From NCBI RefSeq assembly GCF_902706295.1, contig NZ_CACSJJ010000001.1:62001-126000 (forward strand): a stretch of DNA of 64,000 bases, given 5' to 3'. The translations under genes and the position numbers were made by a program. This DNA is from Arthrobacter sp. 18067. GTDB taxonomy: Bacteria; Actinomycetota; Actinomycetes; Actinomycetales; Micrococcaceae. Position 1 is the first letter of the stretch. Each line of letters starts with the position of its first letter. The notes beneath the pieces are model-generated. The model saw only the letters and a list, made by a program, of their open reading frames with translations. It did no database searches and was not told the origin of the DNA. This document shows positions 36,101-45,389 of this stretch, in pieces.

Positions 36101-37024
36101 TCAGCGGGCCGCAAGAACCGCGGAGTAAAGCTCCCGCTTGCTGACTCGGGCGTCATCGGCAACGGCTGCCACGGCTTCCTTGAGGCGGATGCCTTGTGAA
36201 ATTAGCTCGTTCACCGCCGCAACGTGGTCTTCGGGCTTACCGGGTTCCTGTTCAGGCGCACCGCCCACCACAACCGCGATTTCGCCACGGACCTCGTTCT
36301 TCTCTGCCCATTCCAGCAGTTCACGCAAGGTGCCACGGATGACTTCTTCGTAGGTCTTGGTCAACTCACGGCAGACTGCGGCGCGGCGTTCGGAGCCAAA
36401 GCGCTCATGCAGGGCACGCAACATGACTTCCAGACGATGTGGGGCCTCGAAGAAGACCATGGTGCGGCGCTCGTCTGCCAGATCTACGAGGCGGGAATTC
36501 CGCTCCCCTGATTTGCGTGGCAGGAAGCCTTCAAAGCAGAAGCGGTCCGTAGGCAGGCCGGACAGCGCGAGTGCCGTCAGCACAGCCGAAGGCCCGGGCA
36601 CCGCAGTAACGGTCAGGCCAGCCGCGACGGCTCCCTCCACCAGGCGGAAACCGGGGTCCGAAACCGCAGGCATCCCGGCGTCGCTGACCATGAGGATGGT
36701 CTTACCGGCGCGCACGTGGTCAAGGAGTTCCCCGGTCTTAGCCACTTCATTGTGTTCGTGGTAGCTGATGACGCGTCCGGAGACCTCCACGCCCAAGGCC
36801 GTGACAAGCCGGTGCAAACGGCGGGTGTCCTCTGCCGCAACTATGTCCGCGGTCGCCAGGAGTTCGATCAATCGGGAGGATGCATCCCCCACATTTCCGA
36901 TGGGGGTGGCCGCCAGCACAATCCGTCCTATGCCTGGGGTTGCCCCGGCGCCGGCGGCAGGAGTCACCTCGTACACGTCATCGCTGATGGGAGTCTCGTC
37001 CGGGGTGCTGCGTTGTTCGTCCAC
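36101..37024 (-). CDS. rsmI: 16S rRNA (cytidine-1402-2'-O)-methyltransferase
   Basis: A 307-residue SAM-dependent methyltransferase of the tetrapyrrole-methylase fold that methylates C1402 in the ribosomal P site. Seen are IVLAATPIGNVGDASSR, AAEDTRRLHRLVT, VSDAGMPAVSDPGFRLV and the VPGPSAVLTALALSG loop, which bind SAM. GTG 37024 gives a 35-residue N-terminal leader before the fold; an internal start is possible. It is divergent from the mannosyltransferase gene with 77 bp between, a pair conserved in mycobacteria. Confidence 0.95.
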   Translation of the reverse strand: MDEQRSTPDETPISDDVYEVTPAAGAGATPGIGRIVLAATPIGNVGDASSRLIELLATADIVAAEDTRRLHRLVTALGVEVSGRVISYHEHNEVAKTGELLDHVRAGKTILMVSDAGMPAVSDPGFRLVEGAVAAGLTVTAVPGPSAVLTALALSGLPTDRFCFEGFLPRKSGERNSRLVDLADERRTMVFFEAPHRLEVMLRALHERFGSERRAAVCRELTKTYEEVIRGTLRELLEWAEKNEVRGEIAVVVGGAPEQEPGKPEDHVAAVNELISQGIRLKEAVAAVADDARVSKRELYSAVLAAR

Positions 37025-37101
37025 TTGCCAAGCCTAATGCCGCGCCGTCGTCAACGCCGCACCTCAACGCTGCAGCAAGGATGGAAAGGTAGCATGGGCG
37101 G

Positions 37102-38919
37102 GTGAACCAGTCGCCCGTTCCTGCCACCACTTCCGGAACTCCTGTGGCGTCCCCCGCAACCGCCGGAGCCGGTGACACCGCGGTCGCGGACATCACGGAG
37201 CATCCATCTGAACGGGCAACCCGGGACGTATCACGGTCCCGGTTGAACACGTCTGTGGACGACAACGTAGGCAGTCTCCTGCCAGGCCGGGGGCTGGAAC
37301 GCCACCGCTGGATCGCCCGGCCAGCCGAGGCCTACACCGCCCAAGCCCTGAGAGAGCGCCTGATCGGCGGGATCCAAAGCTGGCGCGACTACCCGGCCAC
37401 CTTGCGTTTGTGGTTCTGGTTGATCCCCACCATCACCGCGGTGCTGGGCGGCATTCTCCGGTTCTTCCGGCTGGACGCCCCGCACAGCCTGGTCTTCGAT
37501 GAGACGTATTACGTCAAGGACGCATACTCCTACTTGGTGAGCGGCTACGAACGCAGCTGGCCCGCCAATGCCAACGACTCCTTCAATGCCGGCAACCCGA
37601 ACGTCCTGCTCAACACTCCGGAGTATGTTGTCCACCCGCCGGTCGGCAAATGGATGATCACGTTCGGGATGTGGCTGTTCGGCGGCGACAATCCCTTCGG
37701 CTGGCGCTTCGGCGCGGCGCTGACGGGGACCCTGACCGTTTTCCTTGTCTCACTCATTGCCCTGAAGCTGTTCCGTTCGCACACCCTCGGCGCCGTTGCC
37801 GGGCTCCTGCTCGCCATTGATGGCCACCATTTGGTGCTCTCCCGGACAGCTTTGCTCGACGTCTTCCTGGCGTTCTGGATCCTCGCCGCGTTCGGCGCGC
37901 TGCTGTTGGACCGCGACGACGGCCGCCGTCGTCTCGCTTCCCGGCTCGCCGCGCAAGCGGCTGCTTCGCCGGGCGGCCGTCCGTCCCCCACGCAACTGGT
38001 GGCCGGTCCTTGGCTCGGAATGCGCTGGTGGCGCCTGGCGGCCGGGATCTGCCTGGGTTTGGCAGTGGGAACCAAATGGTCAGCGTTGTTCTTCGTCGCC
38101 GCTTTCGGCCTGATGACTGTCCTGTGGGACCTCAGCGCCCGGCGCATTGCGGGCATCCGCAGTTGGTTCAGCGCAGGCATCATCAAGGACGGGTTGTTGG
38201 CGTTCGTCACCATCATTCCTGTCGCCGCCGTTACGTATGCGGCAACATGGACGGGCTGGTTCCTGTCGAAGGACGCCTACTACCGGCAATGGGCGGCGAC
38301 CAACCCCGCGCCGGGATGGGATTGGTTGCCCAACTCCGTGCGGTCCCTGGCGCACTACCACCTGGAGGCCTACAAGTTCCATCAAGGCCTCAGTTCGGAC
38401 CATCCGTACGAGTCCAGCCCCTGGACCTGGCTCGTCATGGGGCGGCCTACGTCGTTCTTCTACCAGTCCCCCAAACAGGGCACACCAGGCTGCGTCGTTG
38501 AAACCTGTTCCTCGGCCATCCTGCCGGTGGGCAACCCGGTGGTGTGGTGGGGCGGGACCATTGCCTTGGTCATCCTGTTGTTCTGGTGGGCGGGCCGCCG
38601 GGACTGGCGCGCAGGTGCCATCCTTGCCGGAGTCGCCGCCGGATACCTTCCGTGGTTCATGTACCCGGAACGGACCATGTTCATCTTCTATGCGGTGTCC
38701 TTCGAGCCGTTCCTTGTCCTCGGCCTGACGTACGTGCTGGGGTTGGTCCTGGGCCGGAGCAGCGATCCTCCGTGGCGGCGGCGGTCCGGGCTCTACGTGG
38801 TGGGCCTGGTGCTGATTTTGGCTGTCCTGGCGACTGCGTTCTTCTACCCGGTGCTGACCGCGGAAGTGATCAGCTACGAAGAATGGCGGATGAGGATGTG
38901 GATGCCATCGTGGATCTAG
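37102..38919 (+). CDS. Dolichyl-phosphate-mannose:protein O-mannosyltransferase (PMT family)
   Basis: A 605-residue GT39-family membrane enzyme that transfers mannose from polyprenyl-phosphate-mannose to Ser/Thr of secreted proteins. The catalytic Asp133-Glu134 lie in SLVFDETYYVKDAYSY at the end of the first membrane helix; at least ten hydrophobic helices follow. The first ~90 residues are a hydrophilic cytoplasmic extension. GTG 37102 is used. The acyl-CoA synthetase gene follows 10 bp downstream. Target proteins are unknown, but the window holds many exported cell-wall proteins. Confidence 0.93.
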   Translation: MNQSPVPATTSGTPVASPATAGAGDTAVADITEHPSERATRDVSRSRLNTSVDDNVGSLLPGRGLERHRWIARPAEAYTAQALRERLIGGIQSWRDYPATLRLWFWLIPTITAVLGGILRFFRLDAPHSLVFDETYYVKDAYSYLVSGYERSWPANANDSFNAGNPNVLLNTPEYVVHPPVGKWMITFGMWLFGGDNPFGWRFGAALTGTLTVFLVSLIALKLFRSHTLGAVAGLLLAIDGHHLVLSRTALLDVFLAFWILAAFGALLLDRDDGRRRLASRLAAQAAASPGGRPSPTQLVAGPWLGMRWWRLAAGICLGLAVGTKWSALFFVAAFGLMTVLWDLSARRIAGIRSWFSAGIIKDGLLAFVTIIPVAAVTYAATWTGWFLSKDAYYRQWAATNPAPGWDWLPNSVRSLAHYHLEAYKFHQGLSSDHPYESSPWTWLVMGRPTSFFYQSPKQGTPGCVVETCSSAILPVGNPVVWWGGTIALVILLFWWAGRRDWRAGAILAGVAAGYLPWFMYPERTMFIFYAVSFEPFLVLGLTYVLGLVLGRSSDPPWRRRSGLYVVGLVLILAVLATAFFYPVLTAEVISYEEWRMRMWMPSWI

Positions 38920-38929
38920 GAGGCAAGCA

Positions 38930-40762
38930 GTGAGGGAAGCCAGCACAGACCTTCTGGTCGAGGCCGACCCGAACACCAACGTGACGGACCTTCTCCTGGA
39001 ACGCTGCGCCAAGGACCCGTTCGGCATCCTGTACGCGCACAAGACGGCCAACGGCTGGCTGAATGTTTCCGCAGCAAGGTTCCTCGCCGACGTCACTGCC
39101 CTGGCCAAGGGACTGATTGCCGGTGGCCTCAACCCCGGCGACCCCGTGGCAGTGCTCTCCCGTTCGAGCTTCGAATGGACGCTGGTTGATTTCGCCATTT
39201 GGATGGCCGGCGGAGTGACCGTGCCTATCTACGAGACGTCGTCGGCAAGCCAGATCGAGTGGATCCTGGCCGATTCCGGTGCCCGGCGCATCTTTGTCGA
39301 GGACATCGCCAAAGCCGATCTCGTGCACGCCTTGGTAAACCGGTCCACGGCGCTCGGGGACGATCCCGTGGCGATCATGCGGATGGAGCACGACGGCGAC
39401 GCCCCCAACCTGACCAGCGTCTCCGCCGTCGGAGTCGGCATCATGGACGCAGAGCTCGAGCGGCAGCGCAGCACCGCCAAGCTGGCCGACGTCGCCTCGA
39501 TCGTCTACACCTCCGGAACCACTGGCAAGCCCAAGGGCTGCGAAATAACCCACGGCAACTTTGTCCTCGTGGCACGGAACGTCATCCCGTTCCTCCCCGA
39601 ACTGCTCCTGCAGCAGGGCGCGCGGACGCTGATGTTCCTGCCTCTGGCGCACGTCCTTGCGCGCGCAGTCCAGGTCGTTTGCCTCACAGCCGGCATCACG
39701 CTCGGTCATAGCGCCGGCGCCAGCGGACTCATGGCAGACCTCAGTACGTTCAAGCCCACTTTCCTCCTGGCGGTGCCCCGCATCTTCGAAAAGGTCTACG
39801 CCGAGGCAGGACACAAAGCGGCCATGAGCGGCAAGTCCGCGCTCTTTTCGGCAGCTTCGGCAACCGCGGTGGAATATTCGACGGCGGTGGACCTCGCCTC
39901 CCGTGGCCAGGGACAGGGGCCGGGTTGGTTGCTGGACATGAAGCACCGTGCGTTCAACAAACTCCTGTATCCCAAAGTCCGGGAGGTTTTCGGAGGGGAC
40001 GTGGGCTACACCGTTTCCGGAGCGAGTCCCCTCAGCCTTCGGGACAACCACTTCTTCCACGGTGCAGGCGTCCCCGTGCTCGAAGGCTACGGACTGACGG
40101 AGACCACGGCGCCGTGCACAGTGAACACCCCCAGCATGTCCCGCATCGGGACTGTTGGCATACCCCTCCCCGGAACCACCATCCGGGTGGCACACGACGG
40201 CGAGGTGTTGGTCAAGGGCATCGGCGTCTTCAAGGGCTATCACGCCAACGACACTGCCAACGAGGCAGCATTTGTTGACGGTTTCTTCCGCACCGGAGAC
40301 CTCGGCGAACTGGACGACGACGGCTTCCTGACCATCACAGGCCGCAAGAAGGACCTCCTGGTGACCGCGGGCGGGAAGAACGTGGCGCCGGCTCCGCTGG
40401 AGGAGAAACTGCGCGAGCACCCGCTGGTGGGCCAGGCCGTAGTTGTGGGCGAGGGCCGGCCGTTCGTTGCCGCGCTGGTAAGCCTGGACCCCGAAGGACT
40501 TGCGAACTGGTGCGCTGAGAACAAGACCGGAACCCTGTCTCCCGCTGAGGCGGCAGCTGATGACCGGGTCAGGGCTGCCGTACAGTCGGCGGTGGATGAG
40601 GCCAACAAGCTCGTCTCTGCGGCTGAGTCCATTCGGAAATTCGCCTTCATCACGTCGGAACTCAGTGTCGAATCCGGCCACCTGACACCGTCGCTCAAGC
40701 TCAAGCGGGCCGCGGTGGTCAAAGACTTCTCTGCTCCAGTGGAGAAGCTCTACGAAAAGTAA
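38930..40762 (+). CDS. Long-chain fatty acid-CoA ligase/AMP-dependent synthetase
   Basis: A 610-residue adenylate-forming enzyme that activates fatty acids to acyl-CoA. The AMP-binding motif IVYTSGTTGKPKGCEITHGN lies near residues 192-210, the adenine motif GYGLTETTAPCTVN and FFRTGDLGELDDDGFLTITGRKKDLLVTAGGKNVAP follow in the usual order. GTG 38930 has GGAGG about seven bases upstream, in the intergenic space after the PMT gene. Chain-length preference cannot be read from sequence. Confidence 0.9.
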   Translation: MREASTDLLVEADPNTNVTDLLLERCAKDPFGILYAHKTANGWLNVSAARFLADVTALAKGLIAGGLNPGDPVAVLSRSSFEWTLVDFAIWMAGGVTVPIYETSSASQIEWILADSGARRIFVEDIAKADLVHALVNRSTALGDDPVAIMRMEHDGDAPNLTSVSAVGVGIMDAELERQRSTAKLADVASIVYTSGTTGKPKGCEITHGNFVLVARNVIPFLPELLLQQGARTLMFLPLAHVLARAVQVVCLTAGITLGHSAGASGLMADLSTFKPTFLLAVPRIFEKVYAEAGHKAAMSGKSALFSAASATAVEYSTAVDLASRGQGQGPGWLLDMKHRAFNKLLYPKVREVFGGDVGYTVSGASPLSLRDNHFFHGAGVPVLEGYGLTETTAPCTVNTPSMSRIGTVGIPLPGTTIRVAHDGEVLVKGIGVFKGYHANDTANEAAFVDGFFRTGDLGELDDDGFLTITGRKKDLLVTAGGKNVAPAPLEEKLREHPLVGQAVVVGEGRPFVAALVSLDPEGLANWCAENKTGTLSPAEAAADDRVRAAVQSAVDEANKLVSAAESIRKFAFITSELSVESGHLTPSLKLKRAAVVKDFSAPVEKLYEK

Positions 40763-40776
40763 CGGCGCCATCGCTC

Positions 40777-40847
40777 CACCTAGATGCCCCCGCCGAACAC
40801 CTAGTTCGGGCTTTTCACCACCTAGTCTTGCCAAAAACGCCACCTAG
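40777..40847. repeat. Four phased CACCTAG heptamers (21-22 bp apart)
   Basis: CACCTAG occurs at 40777-40783, 40798-40804, 40819-40825 and 40841-40847, with spacings 21, 21 and 22 bp (two helical turns), and a partial GCCTAG follows near 40852. The set fills the 162-bp gap between the acyl-CoA synthetase and a small membrane-protein gene. It may be a regulator binding array or a degenerate dispersed repeat. Confidence 0.75.
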
Positions 40848-40924
40848 CCGGGCCTAGAACCGGCTGGGGGCATTCTCCGCGCCCGTAGCGTTTTCCTCAC
40901 GAACCACACGTTCAGGGGGATCTC

Positions 40925-41215
40925 ATGGCCGCAAGTTCAGCAGGGCCGGCACGGGCGCTTTACTATTCCCGCGCCAGGGCCAGCCTGGTTCCACAAATTC
41001 TGGGGCTGGCATTCATAGCCTTCGGCGCACTCTTCATCATTCTGTCGATAGTCCAACAGCGAATCGATTTCCTGCTGGTACCGCTCATTACTTTCCCGGT
41101 GGGGTCCCTGGTGGCGTTCATGAGCGTCACCGTCAGGGTGGGCGAACCCGAACGCCTTGTCGATCTCCTGGCCCGCGGGAGTGCCTCCGGAGAAGCCGGT
41201 GCTGCTAGCGCTTAG
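40925..41215 (+). CDS. Small two-helix membrane protein, unknown function
   Basis: A 96-residue protein with two hydrophobic helices (about residues 22-42 and 48-70) and a short C-terminal tail rich in Ala, Gly and Ser. No family was recognised. A GGGGGA ribosome-site-like sequence precedes ATG 40925. Its stop overlaps the converging TIGR01906 gene by 11 bp. The phased CACCTAG repeats lie directly upstream and might control it. Confidence 0.6.
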   Translation: MAASSAGPARALYYSRARASLVPQILGLAFIAFGALFIILSIVQQRIDFLLVPLITFPVGSLVAFMSVTVRVGEPERLVDLLARGSASGEAGAASA

Positions 41216-42464
41216 TGTCCGCTGGTTCGTTGCTGATGTTGTCCGCATCATCCGCAGCAGCTTCATCGCCTGATGCATCGGCTTCGTCATGCGCTGTGCC
41301 CGCACCACGGCGCTGCTTGGTGGGCCACGTGAAGATGAACGTCAGCGTCGCTACGAGGAACACCAGGGCGCCAATGACGATGCCCGCGTCAATCCAGAAC
41401 TGTCCCGGGAAGAGCCGGATGAGGGTGTCCTCCAGCGAGAACGTCCACGTGCCGTTGGCGAAGAAGATCCTATGGAACTCGGTGAAGAACTGCTGCCAGC
41501 TCAGTGCTGCCAGGACGGCGAGACCAATGATGATGACCAGCGTGACGATGGATCCGGCGAAGAGGCCGCGACGGATCCCGCCGTTGCTCCGCTTACGCAG
41601 ATACAGGATGGCGATGATGCTGAGGATGATGAGCAGCAGCCCGGCCCCGAAGGACGAGAGGATGACGAGCTTTACGTCAGCCATGTGCGCCACTTCGCTG
41701 TCCTTGAAGAGCTTGGCGCCGTCCTGGTTGACCAAGCCACCCAGGAAACGGGGACCGGCCCCGTTACTGAGGTAGTCAACGGCATACGAGCCGTACGTCA
41801 TGCGGTCATCGGTGCTGAAACCGTAGCCGTCGCCGGGGAAACCGGGGCGGTTGTACTCCACCCACAGGAACAGGGGGCTTGTCACTGCCCTGACGGCGAG
41901 GACCAGCAGGACCACAGGGAAGAACACGGCCAACAGCACCTGGAAAACCCGGGGACCGATCGGCTTCACCTTTGCGGCTTGCTCCCGCTCTGCGTTGCGT
42001 CGCGCCACCTCGTCTTCCGGCGGACGGACCTGAAGGGCCGACGTCGGCAATGGTTCCGAATAGTGCGACGGTTGCTTGTCAGTGGAGGCACCAGCGAGCG
42101 CGTCAGCGAACAACGGAGGTTCCGGCTCGGCGTCGGCCGCTTCTGCAGCCTTGCGGTCAGCGCGGCTTTCGGGCTGACCGCCGGCGGGCGTCGCGGTGGT
42201 GGGTGTAGGCCCAGCGGTGGTGGGTCTAGGCCCAGTGGTGGACGGCGTCGGTGCAGTTGACGAACCAGGTTCCCCCGCCGGCGGCGTGGTCGTCGAAGGT
42301 GCGGGCTTCGCCGTCGTGGCGGGAGCTGTCGAAGAAGCACCGCTTGAGGTCTTCGGCTTCATCCAGTCGAAGGCCGGTTCGTTGGGGTCCTCATGGACGT
42401 CCGTGTCCGGTTCTTGTGGTTTCGGGCTCTTGTCGCTCACAGCGGGTTTCACTTCCGTAGGCAT
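41205..42464 (-). CDS. TIGR01906-family (DUF1461) membrane protein
   Basis: A 419-residue protein with a hydrophilic, Pro/Thr/Ala-rich N-terminal ~150 residues and a membrane part with about four helices. The segment DSEVAHMADVKLVILSSFGAGLL resembles the characteristic motif of the TIGR01906 integral membrane family (DUF1461), function unknown. ATG 42464 is used, but a GTG start at the VSDKSPKPQEP segment with GGAAG upstream is also possible, as is a longer open frame. It converges with the small membrane-protein gene. Confidence 0.7.
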   Translation of the reverse strand: MPTEVKPAVSDKSPKPQEPDTDVHEDPNEPAFDWMKPKTSSGASSTAPATTAKPAPSTTTPPAGEPGSSTAPTPSTTGPRPTTAGPTPTTATPAGGQPESRADRKAAEAADAEPEPPLFADALAGASTDKQPSHYSEPLPTSALQVRPPEDEVARRNAEREQAAKVKPIGPRVFQVLLAVFFPVVLLVLAVRAVTSPLFLWVEYNRPGFPGDGYGFSTDDRMTYGSYAVDYLSNGAGPRFLGGLVNQDGAKLFKDSEVAHMADVKLVILSSFGAGLLLIILSIIAILYLRKRSNGGIRRGLFAGSIVTLVIIIGLAVLAALSWQQFFTEFHRIFFANGTWTFSLEDTLIRLFPGQFWIDAGIVIGALVFLVATLTFIFTWPTKQRRGAGTAHDEADASGDEAAADDADNISNEPADTKR

Positions 42465-42581
42465 CCACCGGCGATTGGGGTGCTGCCGGCTCTCTTGTCT
42501 GCATTCGAGCCTACCGCCCGGCCTTACACAGACACGCGGTGCCACCCCGGCCGCGGCCAGATCGAAACGTAACTGTAAGGT

Positions 42582-43574
42582 CTACGCCGCGATGCTGCGG
42601 TATCCGGCGTCGTGGGCGTCCAAATCCCCGGTGACACCGGCGCGGGCTGCCCGCCCACCGAGGACCAGGGTGTAGACCCAATAGGCAGCCAAAACCAGCG
42701 CGCCAATGGTGATCTTGGCCCACACAGGCAACAGACTCGGCGTCACGAAGCCCTCCACTATCCCGGAAATGAGCAGGACGAGCACCAACCCGAGGGCAAC
42801 AGTCATCAAAGACCGTCCTTCATCGGCCACAGCCTGGAGCCGCGTCCTCGGACCGGGCCGCACCATGGCCCAGAAAATCTTGAGCCCTGCCGCGCAGGCG
42901 ATGAACACCGCGGTGAGTTCCATTAATCCGTGGGGAAGGATGTAGCTGAAGAAGATATCCATCTTTCCCGTCGCCAGGAAAAGCCCCGCTGCGACTCCCA
43001 GGCTTTGTGCGTTCATGAACAGGATGAACGGCACCCAGAACCCGGTGACTCCAAACGCCACAGCTTGGGCGGAAATCCAGGCGTTGTTCGTCCACACAGC
43101 GCCGGCGAACGAGGCGGCAGGATTCTCCGAGTAGTAGTCGATGAAGTCCTCCTCCACGTACTGCTGGACTTTTGCGTCACTGGCTACGGCCCTCAAAGCA
43201 TCCGGTGACGTGCCGATCCAGAGGGCATAGGCACCTGCTACCAGCACGAAGGCAAGCCCGCACCAAAGAGTCAACCAGCGGATACGGTAGAACGCCGCCG
43301 GCAAGGAAACAACGAAGAACCGTGCCAAGTCCTCCATGAAGTTCGAGCGCGCGCCCGTGAACCGTGTCCTGGCCTGCGCCAGCGCCGCAGACAGTGATGC
43401 AGACAAACCGGTCTCCGGAGCCACCGAGCGGATCAGGGACAAATGTCCGGACACCGTCTGATACAGCCGCAGCAGCTCATCCGCTTCGGCTCCCGTGAGC
43501 CGGCGCTTGTGCGCAAGGAAATGAAGCCGGGACCACTTGTCCCCATGTACGGCCGAGAAGGCGTCAATGTCCAC
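42582..43574 (-). CDS. SpoIIM-like (stage II sporulation protein M) membrane protein
   Basis: A 330-residue membrane protein with an N-terminal ~95-residue helical cytosolic part and about five membrane helices; NPAASFAGAVWTNNAWISAQAVAFG and ILPHGLMELTAVFIACAAGL are the landmarks of the SpoIIM family. In non-sporulating actinobacteria this family is often encoded with RDD, MoxR and DUF58 genes. Starts at GTG 43574, 106 bp from the divergent RDD gene. No sporulation role is implied. Confidence 0.88.
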   Translation of the reverse strand: MDIDAFSAVHGDKWSRLHFLAHKRRLTGAEADELLRLYQTVSGHLSLIRSVAPETGLSASLSAALAQARTRFTGARSNFMEDLARFFVVSLPAAFYRIRWLTLWCGLAFVLVAGAYALWIGTSPDALRAVASDAKVQQYVEEDFIDYYSENPAASFAGAVWTNNAWISAQAVAFGVTGFWVPFILFMNAQSLGVAAGLFLATGKMDIFFSYILPHGLMELTAVFIACAAGLKIFWAMVRPGPRTRLQAVADEGRSLMTVALGLVLVLLISGIVEGFVTPSLLPVWAKITIGALVLAAYWVYTLVLGGRAARAGVTGDLDAHDAGYRSIAA

Positions 43575-43680
43575 GGCACCACCCTAGCGCCTGTGCCACC
43601 CGCCGGGTCAGTGCCGCGGCTAGACTCATTGATGCGGGCACGCCGTGGGCCCGCCGCGTTTGCGAAGCATGGGAGCGGGC

Positions 43681-44484
43681 ATGAGTTCAATCATCACCGG
43701 CGAGGCAGTGGTCCTGGAGTTGCGCCCGGCATCCTTCGCTGCCCGAGCGCTGGGGCTCATCCTCGACGTCATCTCCCAGGTCATCCTCGCGATACTGCTC
43801 ATCATCCTCATCAGCGCTGCCTCCCGGGACCTCGATGACGCCGCCATCCAGGCGTTGGTCCTCAGCAGCATCGTTTTCTCTGTCGTGATCGTGCCCGTCG
43901 CCGTGGAGACCCTCACCCGCGGACGCTCCCTGGGAAAGCTCGCCACGGGACTTCGCATTGTTCGCGACGACGGCGGGTCCATCCGCTTCCGTCAGGCCCT
44001 CATTCGCGGGCTCCTTGGTTTCCTGGAGATCTACATGACGTTCGGTGGCCTCGCGATCGGGGTGGCGCTGTTTAACGACAAGTCCAAGCGCCTGGGCGAC
44101 ATCGTTGCCGGCACCTATTCGCTCCGGCAACGTGTCCCCTCGAAGCCACGGATCATGCCCGTAGCAGCCCACTACCTGCAGGCCTGGGTAGCCATGGCGG
44201 ACATCGGCCGGGTCCCCGATGCCACCGCTCGAAGGGCAGGAACGTTCGTGCAGCAGGCCTACCTCATGGCTCCCGCGTCACGCATCAACATGGCCGCTGC
44301 CCTGGCATCCGAACTCGCCAGATACGTTGCCCCTCCCCCTCCTTCAGGCACCATCCCCGAGGACTACATCGGGGCAGTTCTCGGAGAACGACGCAACCGC
44401 GAACTCGCCCGCCTGCGCCAAGCGGAGCAGCGGAATGCAAGGGTCGGCGAAAGACTCCGCAAGTTGCCGTTCACTGGCGCCTGA
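43681..44484 (+). CDS. RDD-family membrane protein
   Basis: A 267-residue protein whose first ~150 residues are the RDD module: ARALGLILDVISQ, helices through about residue 78, TRGRSLGKLATGLRIVRDDGG and LFNDKSKRLGDIVAGTYSLR. The C-terminal ~120 residues are soluble and helical. ATG 43681 has GGAG five bases upstream; the preceding frame is not supported. Divergent from the SpoIIM gene, its usual partner. RDD proteins are proposed to be membrane transporters or assembly factors, unproven here. Confidence 0.9.
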   Translation: MSSIITGEAVVLELRPASFAARALGLILDVISQVILAILLIILISAASRDLDDAAIQALVLSSIVFSVVIVPVAVETLTRGRSLGKLATGLRIVRDDGGSIRFRQALIRGLLGFLEIYMTFGGLAIGVALFNDKSKRLGDIVAGTYSLRQRVPSKPRIMPVAAHYLQAWVAMADIGRVPDATARRAGTFVQQAYLMAPASRINMAAALASELARYVAPPPPSGTIPEDYIGAVLGERRNRELARLRQAEQRNARVGERLRKLPFTGA

Positions 44485-44510
44485 AGCCCCACCCGATAAC
44501 CGCGTAGCCT

Positions 44511-45350
44511 TTAGCGCCAGTGGGTCGGTCCCGTCAGCCTTTCCGGTAGGAGGGTTGTGGCATCGCCTTCGGCCGCGTTGATCTGGGGTTGGGTCAGGTA
44601 GAGGGCCTTGGAGAGGTCCGCGCCGTGGAGGTGGGCTCCGCGGAGATCGGCTCCGAGGAGGTCGGCTGCCGTGAGGTCGCTGTTCCTCAGGTTGGCTCCG
44701 ATCAGGTAGGCGCCGCGGAAGTTGGATCCGCAGAGGCGTTGGTGCCCCAGGTCCGCCCCCATCAGGTCGGCACCACTGAAATCATCATCCCGGCGGAGGC
44801 CGCCGTCGGGCGCTTCCTGGTCCTCGGCTCCGTAGGAGGCGCGCAGGCCTTCGCTGACCTCCATCAGGAGGGTCCGCACCTCTCCATGCAAGGTTTCGAC
44901 GTCGGTGGCCAGTACCGTGGGTGCGTTGCCTTGGGCAACGGTTGCTATGTGCCCGGACAGGTGTTCCGCTGCCGATGCGAGGTCCGGATCGAAGGTCCGT
45001 TGTTGGGCTTCGGCCAGGTACCAGAGCATCTCGTGCAATTGCCGGACCACCTTGAAGACGGCGAACATCGAGGATGCGGACCACGGATTATCAACCCAGC
45101 TGGTGCCCGCGAAGGTGTGTTGGGAAACCGCTTGGCCCGCGCCGAAGCAATCAAAGACGGTGCAGCCGCTGAATCCACGCGGGCGGAGGCGCTGGTGGAT
45201 GGTGCAGGAAAAATCGTCAGCCATGTTCGGGCATGCCGTGGCCGCCGCTTTGTCGATGGCGAATTCAGCCGAGCGGGCGAATCCAAGTGCCGTACAGCAG
45301 AGCGCGAAGCAGTTGCCGCAGTCCGGGCGAAGGGTCGGTGAAATGGTCAT
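44511..45350 (-). CDS. Cys-rich domain fused to pentapeptide repeats
   Basis: A 279-residue protein in two parts. The N-terminus (residues 11-68) carries eight Cys (11, 14, 18, 19, 40, 49, 63, 68) in a CGNCxxxCC ... CPN ... FSCTIHxRLRPxGFSGC arrangement resembling the YkgJ-type zinc/iron-chelating domain. Residues 190-250 are pentapeptide repeats (FSGADLMGADL ... LHGADLS), a right-handed beta helix. ATG 45350 is chosen for GGAG five bases upstream. It is convergent with the RDD gene, ends 27 bp after it, and follows the L,D-transpeptidase gene on the same strand. Function is unknown. Confidence 0.78.
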   Translation of the reverse strand: MTISPTLRPDCGNCFALCCTALGFARSAEFAIDKAAATACPNMADDFSCTIHQRLRPRGFSGCTVFDCFGAGQAVSQHTFAGTSWVDNPWSASSMFAVFKVVRQLHEMLWYLAEAQQRTFDPDLASAAEHLSGHIATVAQGNAPTVLATDVETLHGEVRTLLMEVSEGLRASYGAEDQEAPDGGLRRDDDFSGADLMGADLGHQRLCGSNFRGAYLIGANLRNSDLTAADLLGADLRGAHLHGADLSKALYLTQPQINAAEGDATTLLPERLTGPTHWR

Positions 45351-45389
45351 GTGTACTCCAAGTGATGAAAAGGGGTCCGGTGGAAGGAG

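Noticed and set aside
34372..36144. 590-codon plus-strand open frame over gabD
   Set aside because: Exact antisense of the aldehyde dehydrogenase; such shadow frames are common in high-GC DNA and show no domain.
38870..40843. 657-codon minus-strand open frame
   Set aside because: Antisense of the acyl-CoA synthetase with no recognisable motif.
42582..43574. Evidence of sporulation
   Set aside because: SpoIIM-like proteins are common in non-sporulating actinobacteria; no other sporulation gene is in the window.
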